From assembly GCA_035559535.1 (NCBI GenBank), contig DATMBG010000040.1:62001-126000 (forward strand): 64,000 bases of DNA. Direction: 5' to 3'. Positions 34,722 to 43,445 of the stretch are shown here, one piece after another. How positions within the stretch are numbered: position 1 is the stretch's first letter; every line of letters begins with the position of its first letter. The notes below the pieces were generated by a model. The model worked only from the letters and a program-made list of their open reading frames with translations. It ran no database searches and was not told the origin of the DNA. Made by a program: the position numbers and the translations under genes. This stretch comes from Candidatus Limnocylindrales bacterium (GTDB lineage: Bacteria; Moduliflexota; Moduliflexia; Moduliflexales; JAUQPW01).

Positions 34722-37700
34722 TTGGATTACCTTTTCATCGGTCTCTGGATTCTGCTGGGTACTATCCTTATCGCTATCATCGGACACCCTTTATGGTTAT
34801 TGTATGCAGCACTCCTTCGAAAAATTTTCAGGATAGGTAAAAAACCCTTGATCCAGGTATCTCCTGAAGAGAGAGGCCCGGCTGAAAGGGAATGGCAAAC
34901 CCGATTTTACTCCCACCTGTTCTCCGGAGAAGGATTGAAATACGTGGCCTACTTTGGGAGCATCGTCTTTGCCCTGGCTTTCATTCTTCTCCTCAAGGAC
35001 TTCATTGCCCGGCTTCTGACCATTCGGTATGTTCAATTCGGAGGCCTGATTTTGTTTACTGTATTAACTTACGGAAGCGGGTGGAAGCTCTTTATCCGGA
35101 CCCACCATCGAATACTGGCCAATGTACTCCTTTTGATTGGGGCCATTCTCTTTCCCGTAAACTTTTGGTACTACCAGGTATATATTCTCGAAATTGAAAG
35201 CCGGGATCACCATCTGGTGGGTTTTCTCTGTACTATTTTATATTTTCTGACCGCCGTTCGACTTTCCCATGTAATTTTTTCCTATCTGGTTCCGTTGGGG
35301 TTTTATGTTTCCTTACTCCTTCTCCTCTATCGGCTCAATGAAGGACTGGAGTGGTTTACTCTTGTTTCGGCCTTTATGGCAGTGCTCTACGCCTACCTGG
35401 CAGAGTATCTACAAAATCAGAATAAACCTTTTTTCAAATACCCTTTGATCATGACCTCCCTAATAGGTCTTCTCTTTTCTGCAATCAGCTTTCCGTTTCT
35501 TAAATCCATGGAAAACACTTACTTACCTGTCTACCTGTTTATTTGTGGGATTTTGGTCCTCTATAAAGTGACCCAGATTCAACTGGATTTCCGCTATTTA
35601 TTCCTGGGTATTCCCTTCGTAGGGATGATTTATACTAAATATCTTACCCAGTTTGATTTAGCCTCCTATTGGACAGGTATCTTCTTCTCGACCCTCTCCC
35701 TGACAATGGCTGTGATTTTCTGGCTGCTGAATTATAAAGCCTTCGCAAACACTGGACTCTCAGTTCACAGGGATTTACCTACCCTCGGGTTCTCCGATTC
35801 CCAAACTTCTTTAAACCGTAAGAATTTAAAAGCCTTGCCTCTCCTCTTTCTGGCCGTAACGCTTATGGTCTTTTCCTTTCCCATGGATTTTGCTTCCTAT
35901 GTCTATCTGGTCTATCAGTTAACCTCTCTGTATGAATTAAGTCGGCAGTATTTGAATATGAATTTTTCCTTTGATCTTCTGGGAGAAATGTGGAAAGGAC
36001 TTCAGATATCCATTTATTACCTGGGCCATTTCTCCTTTATGAGTATAATTATTCTATTATCCATGTTATTTACAGCCATAAGTGCCGGAATACTGGGCAG
36101 AATGATTCTGTCCAGGTTTCTTGGATTTTATAGTATCCTGGCTTTTTTAGGCTTTTTTACGGTGACTTTAATTAGATTCTGGCATCCCCTCTTATATCTG
36201 GAGTATTATTTTTTGTTTTACTTAGGCCTTGCTATTCTATCGCTATTCCTTCTCCTAGGTTTATCCCAAAAATCGGGAGAAATGTCCCAAATTTTTACCC
36301 CTCCCCTTTATACCCTGACGATTGTCTCTCTCCTGATTTCTTATATACTGGCCGGACGTTATTTCAATTTCTCCCTGGACCGAAACTTCGATTATTATCT
36401 CTGCACCCTCTCTCTGTTTGGGATTATAATGCTTGCTCTAACCCATTCAAAGGGTTGTGGGGAGTTTTCTCGGGCCAGATTATTCGGAGCTTTAGCTACA
36501 ATCATTCCTGTCTGTTTGAGTTCTTTTGTAGATTGGACTTCTTATACCTTTTTTATTTTTGCTACCATTACCCTGGCACTCATTTATTTGGTCTATGGCT
36601 GGATCCGACAGGACATGGTTTTTGCCTCGATAGGTATTCTATTTTTACTCATTCAGGTGATTTATATTTTAGCCACGGTCCAGCCGGGCCAGGTTTTGAT
36701 AAAATTGATCCTGTTAACCCTGGGAATGATTCTGATTGGTCTGGGCATTTACCTGAAAAAATGGAGTTCCCGGATCCATCTTTTGCCCTTTGTTTTTTGC
36801 TTTTTGTGTTACTCCTCAGCATGGGGAGCCAACCCGACAGACACCAAATCTAAACTCGACAGGTTGGTAAAAATGTCCCTCATCAATCCCGAGGATGAAT
36901 TACTCAAAGTTCGGATTCGAAGATATGCTACCGAAAACCAACTTCCTGTTCCCGATCTTCCCATTTCTGAGGCGAGGAATCAATTCCACAGAACCTTCCT
37001 GAAGGACAATCTGGCCGTGGTAACAGCAGCCAGGGCCATTGAAGGAACACTCCAACTGAATGCCTTACGACAACGTATTTATCAGCGGGAACCTCAAGAT
37101 ATAGAAGTTACAACCCTTCAACCTGTCCTGATAAGGTCCTACGATTATCAAACCCTCTTGGAAAAAAAGGGCCTTTACCGTCCTATACCCCCCATCGCCC
37201 GAATAGTACCCGAAGATAAAATTTATCTGGGCTTTAAAAACCTCAGGGCCCTCTACCAGTTTATTAACCTGTGGGACACCTTTGTGGTCCCGGCTCTCAA
37301 TTACTTAATGACTTCTGTACCTCTTGAACCGATGAAAGAGCTTCTGGAATCCCAACTGGGAATATCGGAAAAAATGGTAACCACCCCGGAATGGAATGAT
37401 GTTGAAGAAATAGCCCTTCTGTTTGGTGATCCTTATTTACAGGAAGGAACCGATATAAGTCTGATTGTTCGATTTAGTCGAGAAGATTCTCTAAAGGCTG
37501 CTCAGAAACTTCTGTTAGAAGAAAAACAAGAACCCCTTCCGACATTGCCGGAAAGGTCTTTTACCGAGAATCTCCTTATCGGAACGTCTCCTCTAACCCT
37601 TTCCCATGGGGATCTTGAGAAGAAGCCCATCATTACATCCATGAACTCGTATCTGATTATTTCTAACGATGCCCAGGTCGTCGACCGGATCCAGAACGGA

Positions 37701-39242
37701 CAAGATAAAAAACTGGCAGAGAGTTTGGATTTTCTCTACGTTTACAACTTAAACTTACCGGGTAAAGATGGATTTTTCTTTCTGGGTGAAGGATTTATCC
37801 GAAAACTGACGAGTCCGGCTTTTAAAATCAAAGACCTTCGACGGCACATCTGTCATCTTACCCTGGAAGATCTTCAAACTGCTTCCCTTGTTTTTTCCAT
37901 TGAAAAAAACTACTCGGAGCCTGTGACCATCTCAAAGCTTATGGCAGGAGGGTATTTACCCTATCTTCCCCTTTGTCCGGATCAAGGGGAGTATCAACCG
38001 ACTGATACTGGATATGGCTTTGCCTGTTCCATTCACGGTCGCCTGAACTCTTTAACTCATTTAGAATCCCTCTCCATCCATAGAATCACACAGACCGAGC
38101 GTACAGAGTATGAGCAGTTCAAGGCCCAATATGAGAGTTACTTCAGTCGATTTATAGATCCTGTTGGGGTCGGAATCAGTCTGGAAGACCACTCCCTTCA
38201 ATTGAGTACGGTAGTACTTCCCCTGATCAATGATCCTCTCTACACCCATATCCTTCGTTATAGGGATCGGAGAGTATCGACCTCTTTGAAAGACGCCGTG
38301 GGAGGACCCTCAAAATTTTTTGTTTTTAACACCATTACCCCGGATTATGGTATAACTACGGCTATTCGAAGTTCCATGTTGAAAAATATTTTGGACAATG
38401 GCTTATGGTTGTCGAATTACGCTTATTTTCACCGTATCTTGAGGACCTATCTGGATGAGAGTATTTTTGGTAATGAGCTGGTGGTGGGAGTTTTTGACTT
38501 TAAGTTCCCCGGAAAGATTCCTAGGGATCTTAAAGAACTCGCCCGGGCTCAAATAGAAATTCCCCTATTTCTTATCCAGAATTTAGAACGGGAAGGAAAG
38601 GCCTGGGAATATTTGCAAACGCTTTTTCACCTGGCATCCACCGAGAGTTATAAAGGGATTGAAATCAAAAAAGTTAAGATCACAGACTATTTGAATATCT
38701 ACGGCGCGATAGTCAGAAAATTATTCGTATTATCAACCTCCTCTGAAGCCATCAAACGGATCATAGATTTTCCTCAGATCTCCCAACAGAAGGATCATCT
38801 TCCGGAGGCATCGATGCCAGAGGTTGACCTCCAGACAGAAATTAATTTTGATAAAATTCCGCAGTTGCAGGGATATTTGCTTCAACTGGTTAGGAACCAG
38901 ATGAAGTGGTCCTGCAAGAAAAATCTGGTTACTCTCCAAAATCTGTTGGAATTATCTGGAGGCCCGAAATTAGGGTTGGATGATTCCGAAGTAATTCAAG
39001 ACTTACTCAAATTTGGAAATGTAAAGCACCCGCCGTTTTGTCCGGAAGGAGGTCGATACTACGTTGAAAACAACCAGGTCTATTGTTCTATTCATAATTC
39101 CCTGGAAAACTACGTAGAACCCGAGGAAATAACCGAGAAGTTTTTTCTCCTGCCTCTTTTTGCAAAGCTTGAGAAACTTTTAGCCCAGCTTCATTTTATG
39201 GAGGATGGAATCCTTTCACGGGTTGAGCTTTTTTTCAAATAA
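34722..39242 (+). CDS. Very large polytopic membrane protein fused to a two-zinc-ribbon soluble domain (DUF3352-like)
   Basis: 1506 residues with a TTG start; no ATG follows until after several membrane helices. Residues 1 to about 690 hold roughly twenty membrane helices of DUF2157-like character. Residues about 700-1506 are soluble and presumably extracytoplasmic, with segments reminiscent of DUF3352 proteins. Two matching motifs, CPDQGEYQPTDTGYGFACSIHG (shown here only as CP-x-G-x-Y ... CSIHG) at about 1085-1107 and CPEGGRYY ... CSIHN at about 1436-1455, look like paired Cys/His metal or structural knots of the type seen in pilin-like proteins. The function is unknown. It is flanked by a terminator-like hairpin and a thioredoxin gene, which could serve these cysteines. 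Confidence 0.75.
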   Translation: MDYLFIGLWILLGTILIAIIGHPLWLLYAALLRKIFRIGKKPLIQVSPEERGPAEREWQTRFYSHLFSGEGLKYVAYFGSIVFALAFILLLKDFIARLLTIRYVQFGGLILFTVLTYGSGWKLFIRTHHRILANVLLLIGAILFPVNFWYYQVYILEIESRDHHLVGFLCTILYFLTAVRLSHVIFSYLVPLGFYVSLLLLLYRLNEGLEWFTLVSAFMAVLYAYLAEYLQNQNKPFFKYPLIMTSLIGLLFSAISFPFLKSMENTYLPVYLFICGILVLYKVTQIQLDFRYLFLGIPFVGMIYTKYLTQFDLASYWTGIFFSTLSLTMAVIFWLLNYKAFANTGLSVHRDLPTLGFSDSQTSLNRKNLKALPLLFLAVTLMVFSFPMDFASYVYLVYQLTSLYELSRQYLNMNFSFDLLGEMWKGLQISIYYLGHFSFMSIIILLSMLFTAISAGILGRMILSRFLGFYSILAFLGFFTVTLIRFWHPLLYLEYYFLFYLGLAILSLFLLLGLSQKSGEMSQIFTPPLYTLTIVSLLISYILAGRYFNFSLDRNFDYYLCTLSLFGIIMLALTHSKGCGEFSRARLFGALATIIPVCLSSFVDWTSYTFFIFATITLALIYLVYGWIRQDMVFASIGILFLLIQVIYILATVQPGQVLIKLILLTLGMILIGLGIYLKKWSSRIHLLPFVFCFLCYSSAWGANPTDTKSKLDRLVKMSLINPEDELLKVRIRRYATENQLPVPDLPISEARNQFHRTFLKDNLAVVTAARAIEGTLQLNALRQRIYQREPQDIEVTTLQPVLIRSYDYQTLLEKKGLYRPIPPIARIVPEDKIYLGFKNLRALYQFINLWDTFVVPALNYLMTSVPLEPMKELLESQLGISEKMVTTPEWNDVEEIALLFGDPYLQEGTDISLIVRFSREDSLKAAQKLLLEEKQEPLPTLPERSFTENLLIGTSPLTLSHGDLEKKPIITSMNSYLIISNDAQVVDRIQNGQDKKLAESLDFLYVYNLNLPGKDGFFFLGEGFIRKLTSPAFKIKDLRRHICHLTLEDLQTASLVFSIEKNYSEPVTISKLMAGGYLPYLPLCPDQGEYQPTDTGYGFACSIHGRLNSLTHLESLSIHRITQTERTEYEQFKAQYESYFSRFIDPVGVGISLEDHSLQLSTVVLPLINDPLYTHILRYRDRRVSTSLKDAVGGPSKFFVFNTITPDYGITTAIRSSMLKNILDNGLWLSNYAYFHRILRTYLDESIFGNELVVGVFDFKFPGKIPRDLKELARAQIEIPLFLIQNLEREGKAWEYLQTLFHLASTESYKGIEIKKVKITDYLNIYGAIVRKLFVLSTSSEAIKRIIDFPQISQQKDHLPEASMPEVDLQTEINFDKIPQLQGYLLQLVRNQMKWSCKKNLVTLQNLLELSGGPKLGLDDSEVIQDLLKFGNVKHPPFCPEGGRYYVENNQVYCSIHNSLENYVEPEEITEKFFLLPLFAKLEKLLAQLHFMEDGILSRVELFFK

Positions 39243-39440
39243 AGCCATTGACAGCTTTTTCTTCAGGCTGTTTTATATTTTTAAAGTAGGGATAAGACAT
39301 TTGCCGGGCAGACTCAAAAAGTCGACACCTGAACGACCGGTGAGGGTCTTATATCAAATCAGAATTGGTATTACACCCTAAAGTAGGGATCCCGCAAAGT
39401 AGGTATGAAGGACACCTTGCTAGCCGAAAGAAGACCTTTT

Positions 39441-40133
39441 ATGAAAAAAAAGATATGGATGCTGAGTCTGTTAATATTCCTGGGAATTGCTTTGGGTATT
39501 GGTCTTTTTATTGGAATTCCCCTTTTTCTGGTAACCGGAAATGAAACCATTGAAAAAGACTTAGAACTTCCGACGGCGCCGGAAAATACTTCCCATCCCC
39601 AGGGCTCTCCATCCCCGGAAAAAGAGGATTCTCAGTTGACCAAGAAGATTTCCTCATACATGCGACAGATGGCCATACAAAAATTTGAACGAAACCTGCA
39701 ATCCGAGGATTTTGCCTTACCCAGCCTCTCTGGGGATGAAGTTCGATTAAGTGATTTTCGTGGAAAATGGATTCTTTTAAACTTTTGGGCAACCTGGTGC
39801 GGGCCTTGTCGGGAAGAAATGCCCTCCATGGAAAAACTTTACCAGGAGTTTAAAGATCAAAATTTTGTCATCCTGGCTATTTCCATTGATCAAGAGGAAA
39901 TGGGAGTGGTAGCGCATTTTGCAGATGCCTTTCATTTGAGTTTCCCGATTCTATTAGATCCAAAACAAGCAACCACCTCCACCTATGCGGTGAATTCTAT
40001 TCCCACCACTTATGTAGTGGATCCCAATGGGATGATTATCGGAGGAGCCCGAGGTTCTCGTAATTGGGAAAGTGAAGCCGCACGCAATCTGATCAAAGTT
40101 TTGCTGGAGACTTCACAGAAATCTCGGAGTTAG
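39441..40133 (+). CDS. TlpA/ResA-like membrane-anchored thioredoxin
   Basis: 230 residues from the ATG at 39441, preceded by AAGAAG. An ATG at 39405 would add a 12-residue charged leader and cannot be excluded. Residues about 2-30 form a positively charged signal anchor (MKKKIWMLSLLIFLGIALG). A linker of about 60 residues precedes the thioredoxin fold: FALPSLSGDEVRLSDFRGK, active site WATWCGPC, then VNSIPTTYVVDPNG. It reduces or isomerises disulfides in the periplasm. Position after the 1506-residue protein with conserved cysteine motifs makes that protein a candidate substrate (inference). Confidence 0.92.
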   Translation: MKKKIWMLSLLIFLGIALGIGLFIGIPLFLVTGNETIEKDLELPTAPENTSHPQGSPSPEKEDSQLTKKISSYMRQMAIQKFERNLQSEDFALPSLSGDEVRLSDFRGKWILLNFWATWCGPCREEMPSMEKLYQEFKDQNFVILAISIDQEEMGVVAHFADAFHLSFPILLDPKQATTSTYAVNSIPTTYVVDPNGMIIGGARGSRNWESEAARNLIKVLLETSQKSRS

Positions 40134-40301
40134 AATAACATCCATTGATAGTGTATAACGTAAAACTGTTAGTACGAGGAACGGGAGCGAGGTCAAAGGT
40201 TATAAAGATGAATCCTAGAGAGGATAATCTCTTTGACTTACAAACTCCTCGTAATTTCGCTTCTCGTAATAACAGGAGGCCCTTCTAAGGGAAGTAAGCC
40301 T

Positions 40302-41273
40302 ATGTCTAAACTACCTCTTACGCTTGCATGTTGGGATTACGACCGGGTTAAACCCTTGATGCTCAAGCAAGTAGAACCTGAAGGAATTGCTTTAAATCTC
40401 TTGCCTTATGCACCCGACGATTCGGTCTGGAGAATGGTTCGAGGACAGGAATACGATGCTTCAGAGATGACCATGGGAACCTATGTCCTTTTAAGATCTT
40501 TAGGACAGGCTCCTTACATTGCTATTCCGGTATTTCTGGCCCGATTCTTCCCCCATTCCGGTATTTTCGTCAATACCAAAGCCAATATTCATGAACCTGC
40601 AGATCTGCGAGGCAAAAAGGTAGGAGCTCCTCAATATCAAATGACCACAGCGGTCTGGACTAAGGGAATCCTTCAGCATGATTATGGGGTCATGCCGGAA
40701 ACCATAAACTGGTACTTGGGACGGGCCGAAGTTGGACTCGATCTTCCACCCAATATAAAGTGGCAACTGATTCCCCAGGGAACCGGCAAGATGCTGGCGG
40801 ATTTACTCATTGAAGGAGAATTAGATGCGTTATTCATGCCTCGGGTTCCACCGAAATTCAAAAATGGCCCTCCTCATATCAAACAACTCTTTGCCAATCC
40901 CAGACAACTTGAAATCGAGTACTACAAGCGTACAGGTATCTTCCCCATTATGCACTGTGTGGTCATTAAGGAATCTCTTTATCGAGAAAACCCCTGGATT
41001 GCTTTCAGTTTGTATCGGGCTTTCTGTAAAGCTCGGGATATCTGCTATGAAGATCTGGATCAGACGCTGGAAGGACTGAAATATATGGTTCCCTGGTTAG
41101 ATATGCATATGAACGATGTCCGTCAAATTTTGGGAAAAGATTTCTGGCCCTACGGGATCAAAGCCAATCGGAAAGTGTTGGAGACCTTCATAGAATATAT
41201 GTTAGAACAGCACCTGATCAAGAAGAAACTTTCGGTGGAAGAGTTGTTCTGTGAGACTACCCTGGATACCTGA
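40302..41273 (+). CDS. 4,5-dihydroxyphthalate decarboxylase-like protein (periplasmic-binding-protein fold)
   Basis: 323 residues from the ATG at 40302; a TTG 23 codons upstream would add a hydrophobic stretch made from repeat-like sequence and was rejected. The N-terminus LTLACWDYDRVKPLMLKQVEPEGI, then YDASEMTMGTYVL, then GIFVNTKANIHEPADLRGKKVG, matches the family of Pht5/4,5-dihydroxyphthalate decarboxylases, which share the fold of NMT1/ThiY substrate-binding proteins. Absence of a signal peptide supports a cytoplasmic enzyme. No other aromatic-catabolism gene is near, so either an orphan decarboxylase or a binding protein is possible. Confidence 0.82.
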   Translation: MSKLPLTLACWDYDRVKPLMLKQVEPEGIALNLLPYAPDDSVWRMVRGQEYDASEMTMGTYVLLRSLGQAPYIAIPVFLARFFPHSGIFVNTKANIHEPADLRGKKVGAPQYQMTTAVWTKGILQHDYGVMPETINWYLGRAEVGLDLPPNIKWQLIPQGTGKMLADLLIEGELDALFMPRVPPKFKNGPPHIKQLFANPRQLEIEYYKRTGIFPIMHCVVIKESLYRENPWIAFSLYRAFCKARDICYEDLDQTLEGLKYMVPWLDMHMNDVRQILGKDFWPYGIKANRKVLETFIEYMLEQHLIKKKLSVEELFCETTLDT

Positions 41274-41356
41274 TTTTAAGGAAGTCATGACACACATATA
41301 TACCGGCATAAAGAGTGAAAGCTCCGGTGGGGCAATAGGGTCGTAGCCTTCGATTC

Positions 41357-41532
41357 CTACCGAAGATGAGGGAAGAGAGTCGAAGAGGCGCTTCCCTCGT
41401 CGGTCTCAAACCGATACGCCTTATCGATCTGAACCCACGGCAACTCCTGTCGCCGCCGTGTTGCGTGAGTTTCTTCTCCACCCCGAGCCGCGCTGCAAGT
41501 CACGCTTCACGTGTCCCAGTCTTGTGGCTCAT
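41357..41532 (-). pseudogene. DUF899 (thioredoxin-like) gene remnant
   Basis: From the ATG at 41532 the frame reads MSHKTGTREA, then TGA, then LAARLGVEKKLTQ. After a frameshift it continues as RRRQELPWVQIDKAYRFETDEGSAS to a TAG at 41357. This matches the start of DUF899 proteins, which begin MSHK-GTREEWLAAR and continue with a (L)PWVR-DK-Y-F motif; the tryptophan codon has become TGA. The rest of the gene is missing. It lies just past the end of the integron-like array. Confidence 0.5.
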
Positions 41533-41577
41533 CACCGTTCTTATCTCCCTCTGGTTAGTTGTCAAACCTGTCAGGTG

Positions 41578-41681
41578 GTCTAACGGCAAAGGCTAAGTTG
41601 ACGAGAAGGGGGGGAACGGGACGTGGTTCTCAACCCCTTCCCCCACCGCCCCCTTCCCATCAGCTTCAGCGTGTGTTAGAC
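41578..41681 (-). other. attC site 1 (integron recombination site, 104 bp)
   Basis: Read on the minus strand it starts GTCTAAC (41681-41675, R'') and ends GTTAGAC (41584-41578, R'), a perfect match to the RYYYAAC/GTTRRRY rule. Next to these, ACGCTGAAGCTGA and TCAACTTAGC pair with one extra base, as in the L''/L' arms of attC sites. It begins 5 bp after the HepT stop codon. Confidence 0.75.
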
Positions 41682-41686
41682 TGTTT

Positions 41687-42031
41687 TTACGGATTCTCCC
41701 GTTGCAAGATTTCTTCAATTTCTCGGCGAAGTAAAGGAATCTTATTGGTTACTACATCCCACACGATATCATAATCCACGCCAAAATAATCATGTATGAG
41801 CCGATCCCTCATGCCAGCTATCGCTCTCCACTCTACTTGGGGATAACGTTGCTTCAGATCAAGGGGAACTTTCTTTGTCGCTTCCCCAATGATCTCCAAA
41901 CTCCGTACAAAGGCCCGCTTAAGCGTCTCATCCTGATCAAACTGTACCTTACTTAATCCCTGTACCTTGGCTGTAAGATAATTGGCCTCCTCAAGGATAT
42001 GTCGAAGGTACTCAATTGCCAAAAGTGACAT
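41687..42031 (-). CDS. hepT: HEPN toxin of an MntA-HepT toxin-antitoxin pair
   Basis: 114 residues from the ATG at 42031, chosen because AAGGAGG lies 6 bp upstream. It is an all-helical HEPN domain with the RNase motif R-x4-H-x-Y in [17 protein letters not shown] (about residues 85-95), where the tyrosine is the residue that MntA adenylylates in studied systems. HepT cleaves RNA or tRNA when freed. The start overlaps the end of the mntA gene by 20 bp. The pair is bounded by attC sites on both sides, so it forms an integron cassette. Confidence 0.9.
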   Translation of the reverse strand: MSLLAIEYLRHILEEANYLTAKVQGLSKVQFDQDETLKRAFVRSLEIIGEATKKVPLDLKQRYPQVEWRAIAGMRDRLIHDYFGVDYDIVWDVVTNKIPLLRREIEEILQRENP

Positions 42032-42329
42032 ATTCAACCTCCTTGAGGATATGGGGACCAATATAGGGACTCAGGGCTTCTGGAGTCACAAGCTCTACCC
42101 GGCGATGCAATAACTCTTCCAATAAGAAGGCGAGATTCATGAAGTTGTCAAAGGTCTTTTGGCCCGGCTCAAACTCAACTAACAAATCTACATCGCTCTG
42201 GTCATGCGGCTGCTCGCGCACAAAAGAACCGAAAAGCCCCAACCGCTTTACCTTGAGCTTCCGAAGCTGTGTACGGTGTTCAGAAAGTACTTCTAAAATA
42301 TCCTGTTTAGTTTGTACAACCTTATTCAT
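42012..42329 (-). CDS. mntA: MntA-type nucleotidyltransferase antitoxin
   Basis: 105 residues. The minimal nucleotidyltransferase motif is intact: [23 protein letters not shown] (GS about 34-35 and the DxD at about 46-48, with VEF carrying on). MntA adenylylates the HEPN partner HepT and so silences it. The start codon is 23 bp from the preceding attC end and has no strong Shine-Dalgarno site, as is usual for the first gene in an integron cassette. HepT follows with a 20-bp overlap. Confidence 0.9.
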   Translation of the reverse strand: MNKVVQTKQDILEVLSEHRTQLRKLKVKRLGLFGSFVREQPHDQSDVDLLVEFEPGQKTFDNFMNLAFLLEELLHRRVELVTPEALSPYIGPHILKEVEYVTFGN

Positions 42330-42351
42330 TGCTATTCGACTTTCATAGACA

Positions 42352-42411
42352 GGCTAACAGCTCGCCGTTCGGCTACCGACGAAGCCAGTCGGCTGCAGTG
42401 GCTTGTTAGGT
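42352..42411 (-). other. attC site 2 (60 bp)
   Basis: On the minus strand it begins ACCTAAC (42411-42405), continues AAGCCACTGCAGCCGAC, and ends GCTGTTAGCC with GTTAGCC at 42358-42352. R'' fits RYYYAAC exactly, R' differs from GTTRRRY at one position. Central stems CCGAC/GTCGG and GCC/GGC give the imperfect palindrome expected. Size is that of classical short attC sites. Confidence 0.7.
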
Positions 42412-42585
42412 GATACCTCCTTTTTCTTGGTTTTTGCCTAGATGCTGCGCTTTGAAAGATATGCCTGATAAGCGCTCTACCGCATCCTTACCCCCTTCAT
42501 TATTACCGTAACGTCTTTTGTGTATCATTTCTTTGGTAATCTTAACACTCAGATTATCTTTTGTAAGTGGAGTTTTTTCATACAT
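42406..42585 (-). CDS. 59-residue hypothetical cassette protein
   Basis: The ATG at 42585 opens a 59-codon frame, MYEKTPLTKDNLSVKITKEM and onward, basic and soluble, with no family I recognise. Its stop codon TAA is the one inside ACCTAAC, the outer box of attC site 2. Genes whose stop overlaps the attC are characteristic of integron cassettes, and this is the main reason for believing such a short frame. An AT-rich run (TATATATATATAATG) sits immediately upstream. Function unknown. Confidence 0.55.
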   Translation of the reverse strand: MYEKTPLTKDNLSVKITKEMIHKRRYGNNEGGKDAVERLSGISFKAQHLGKNQEKGGIT

Positions 42586-42730
42586 TATATATATATAAAA
42601 TCCATATCCCTCTTGTAAGACAGATAAAGGGAATTTTGCCAGAACTCCTTACTCGGTTACTCCTACTCCAAATACATGGGTTGCTATTATTTCGATTTTA
42701 TGAATGGATAGCTGAGCCGTCCCCACCCGC

Positions 42731-42829
42731 CCCGCTGGCAAAACTAACCTGACTAACCAGCCACCCTCGCAGGCAGAACAAAGTGGTGAAAAGCACAAGG
42801 ACGGGAATCAGCTCCAGCGTGGGTTAGCC
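42731..42829 (-). other. attC site 3, degenerate right end
   Basis: On the minus strand it begins GGCTAACCCACGCTGGAGCTGA, shown in short: GGCTAAC (42829-42823) then CACGCTGGAGCTGA, closely matching the left arm of attC site 1 (TAACACACGCTGAAGCTGA). The right arm (TCAGGTTAGTTTTGCC) resembles that of site 1 but the final GTTRRRY box is not clear. It lies 59 bp after the end of the HNH frame. Confidence 0.55.
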
Positions 42830-42888
42830 TACCGCTCGTCCTTTCGGAAGAGGTAGAACCTCTCCCCTTTGCGCCTTCTCAGACATTT

Positions 42889-43401
42889 TCATGATGAGGT
42901 GAGTGATAACCACTCTTTAGAGTAAATGTCAAGAACTCCATCCATGTTCGGGTCTTTCAAGTCGAGCGTACCTTGCATCTCATAGATGTAATAGGCCAAC
43001 TCGAGGAATTTAGAGAGAACCAGCTTGGGAATATCGTCCAGACGTTCAGATCCGTACTACTTCGAGTTGCATTTCTTACACGCGCAGACACAGTTATCAG
43101 ATGAGTCAAGGAGGGCTGTAATTCTGGAAGCAACCCCTGCTCTTGAGACTGGGATAATATAATCAGTGCTCAGACTGCCAGTGGCCCTACAGTAAACGCA
43201 AACCTTCCCTTTCTCTAGTTCCTTCTCGTAGTCTCGTATGGATGAAGACCAGCTCATCTCACTGGATTCGAGCTTCTTGTAGCGAGAGATCACAAAGCCG
43301 TAATTACCCTCAAAACCGGCAACTTGAGTAATAAGCGGGGCATACTGCCGGTAGATAAGGCGTCGTACCGTGTCAACGTATTTTGGGGGCTTGAGAGGCA
43401 T
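42889..43401 (-). pseudogene. HNH endonuclease gene interrupted by an in-frame amber codon
   Basis: From the ATG at 43401 a frame of 114 codons ends with CVYCRATGSLSTDYIIPVS ... CACKKCNSK at a TAG (43059-43057). The Cys-x2-Cys pairs, the DYIIP segment and CNS are those of HNH nucleases, although the usual DHI histidine is a tyrosine. The same frame stays open for 55 more codons after the TAG (YGSERLDDIPKLVLSKFLEL, then MQGTLDLKDPNMDGVLDIY) to TGA at 42889, a C-terminus that fits this HNH family. One nonsense change therefore splits the gene; both the lost histidine and the stop suggest decay. Confidence 0.7.
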
Positions 43402-43445
43402 ATCGACCGCCTTCGATCCTCATAGTCATGGCTTTTCAAGCAGCG

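Noticed and set aside
36455-36853. 132-codon plus-strand frame
   Set aside because: It is out of frame inside the 1506-residue membrane protein gene and is a shadow of it.
40233-40301. N-terminal extension with hydrophobic stretch for the decarboxylase-like gene
   Set aside because: It needs a TTG start, and the stretch is translated from repeat-like CTCGTAATTTCGCTTCTCGT words; relatives begin at the ATG at 40302.
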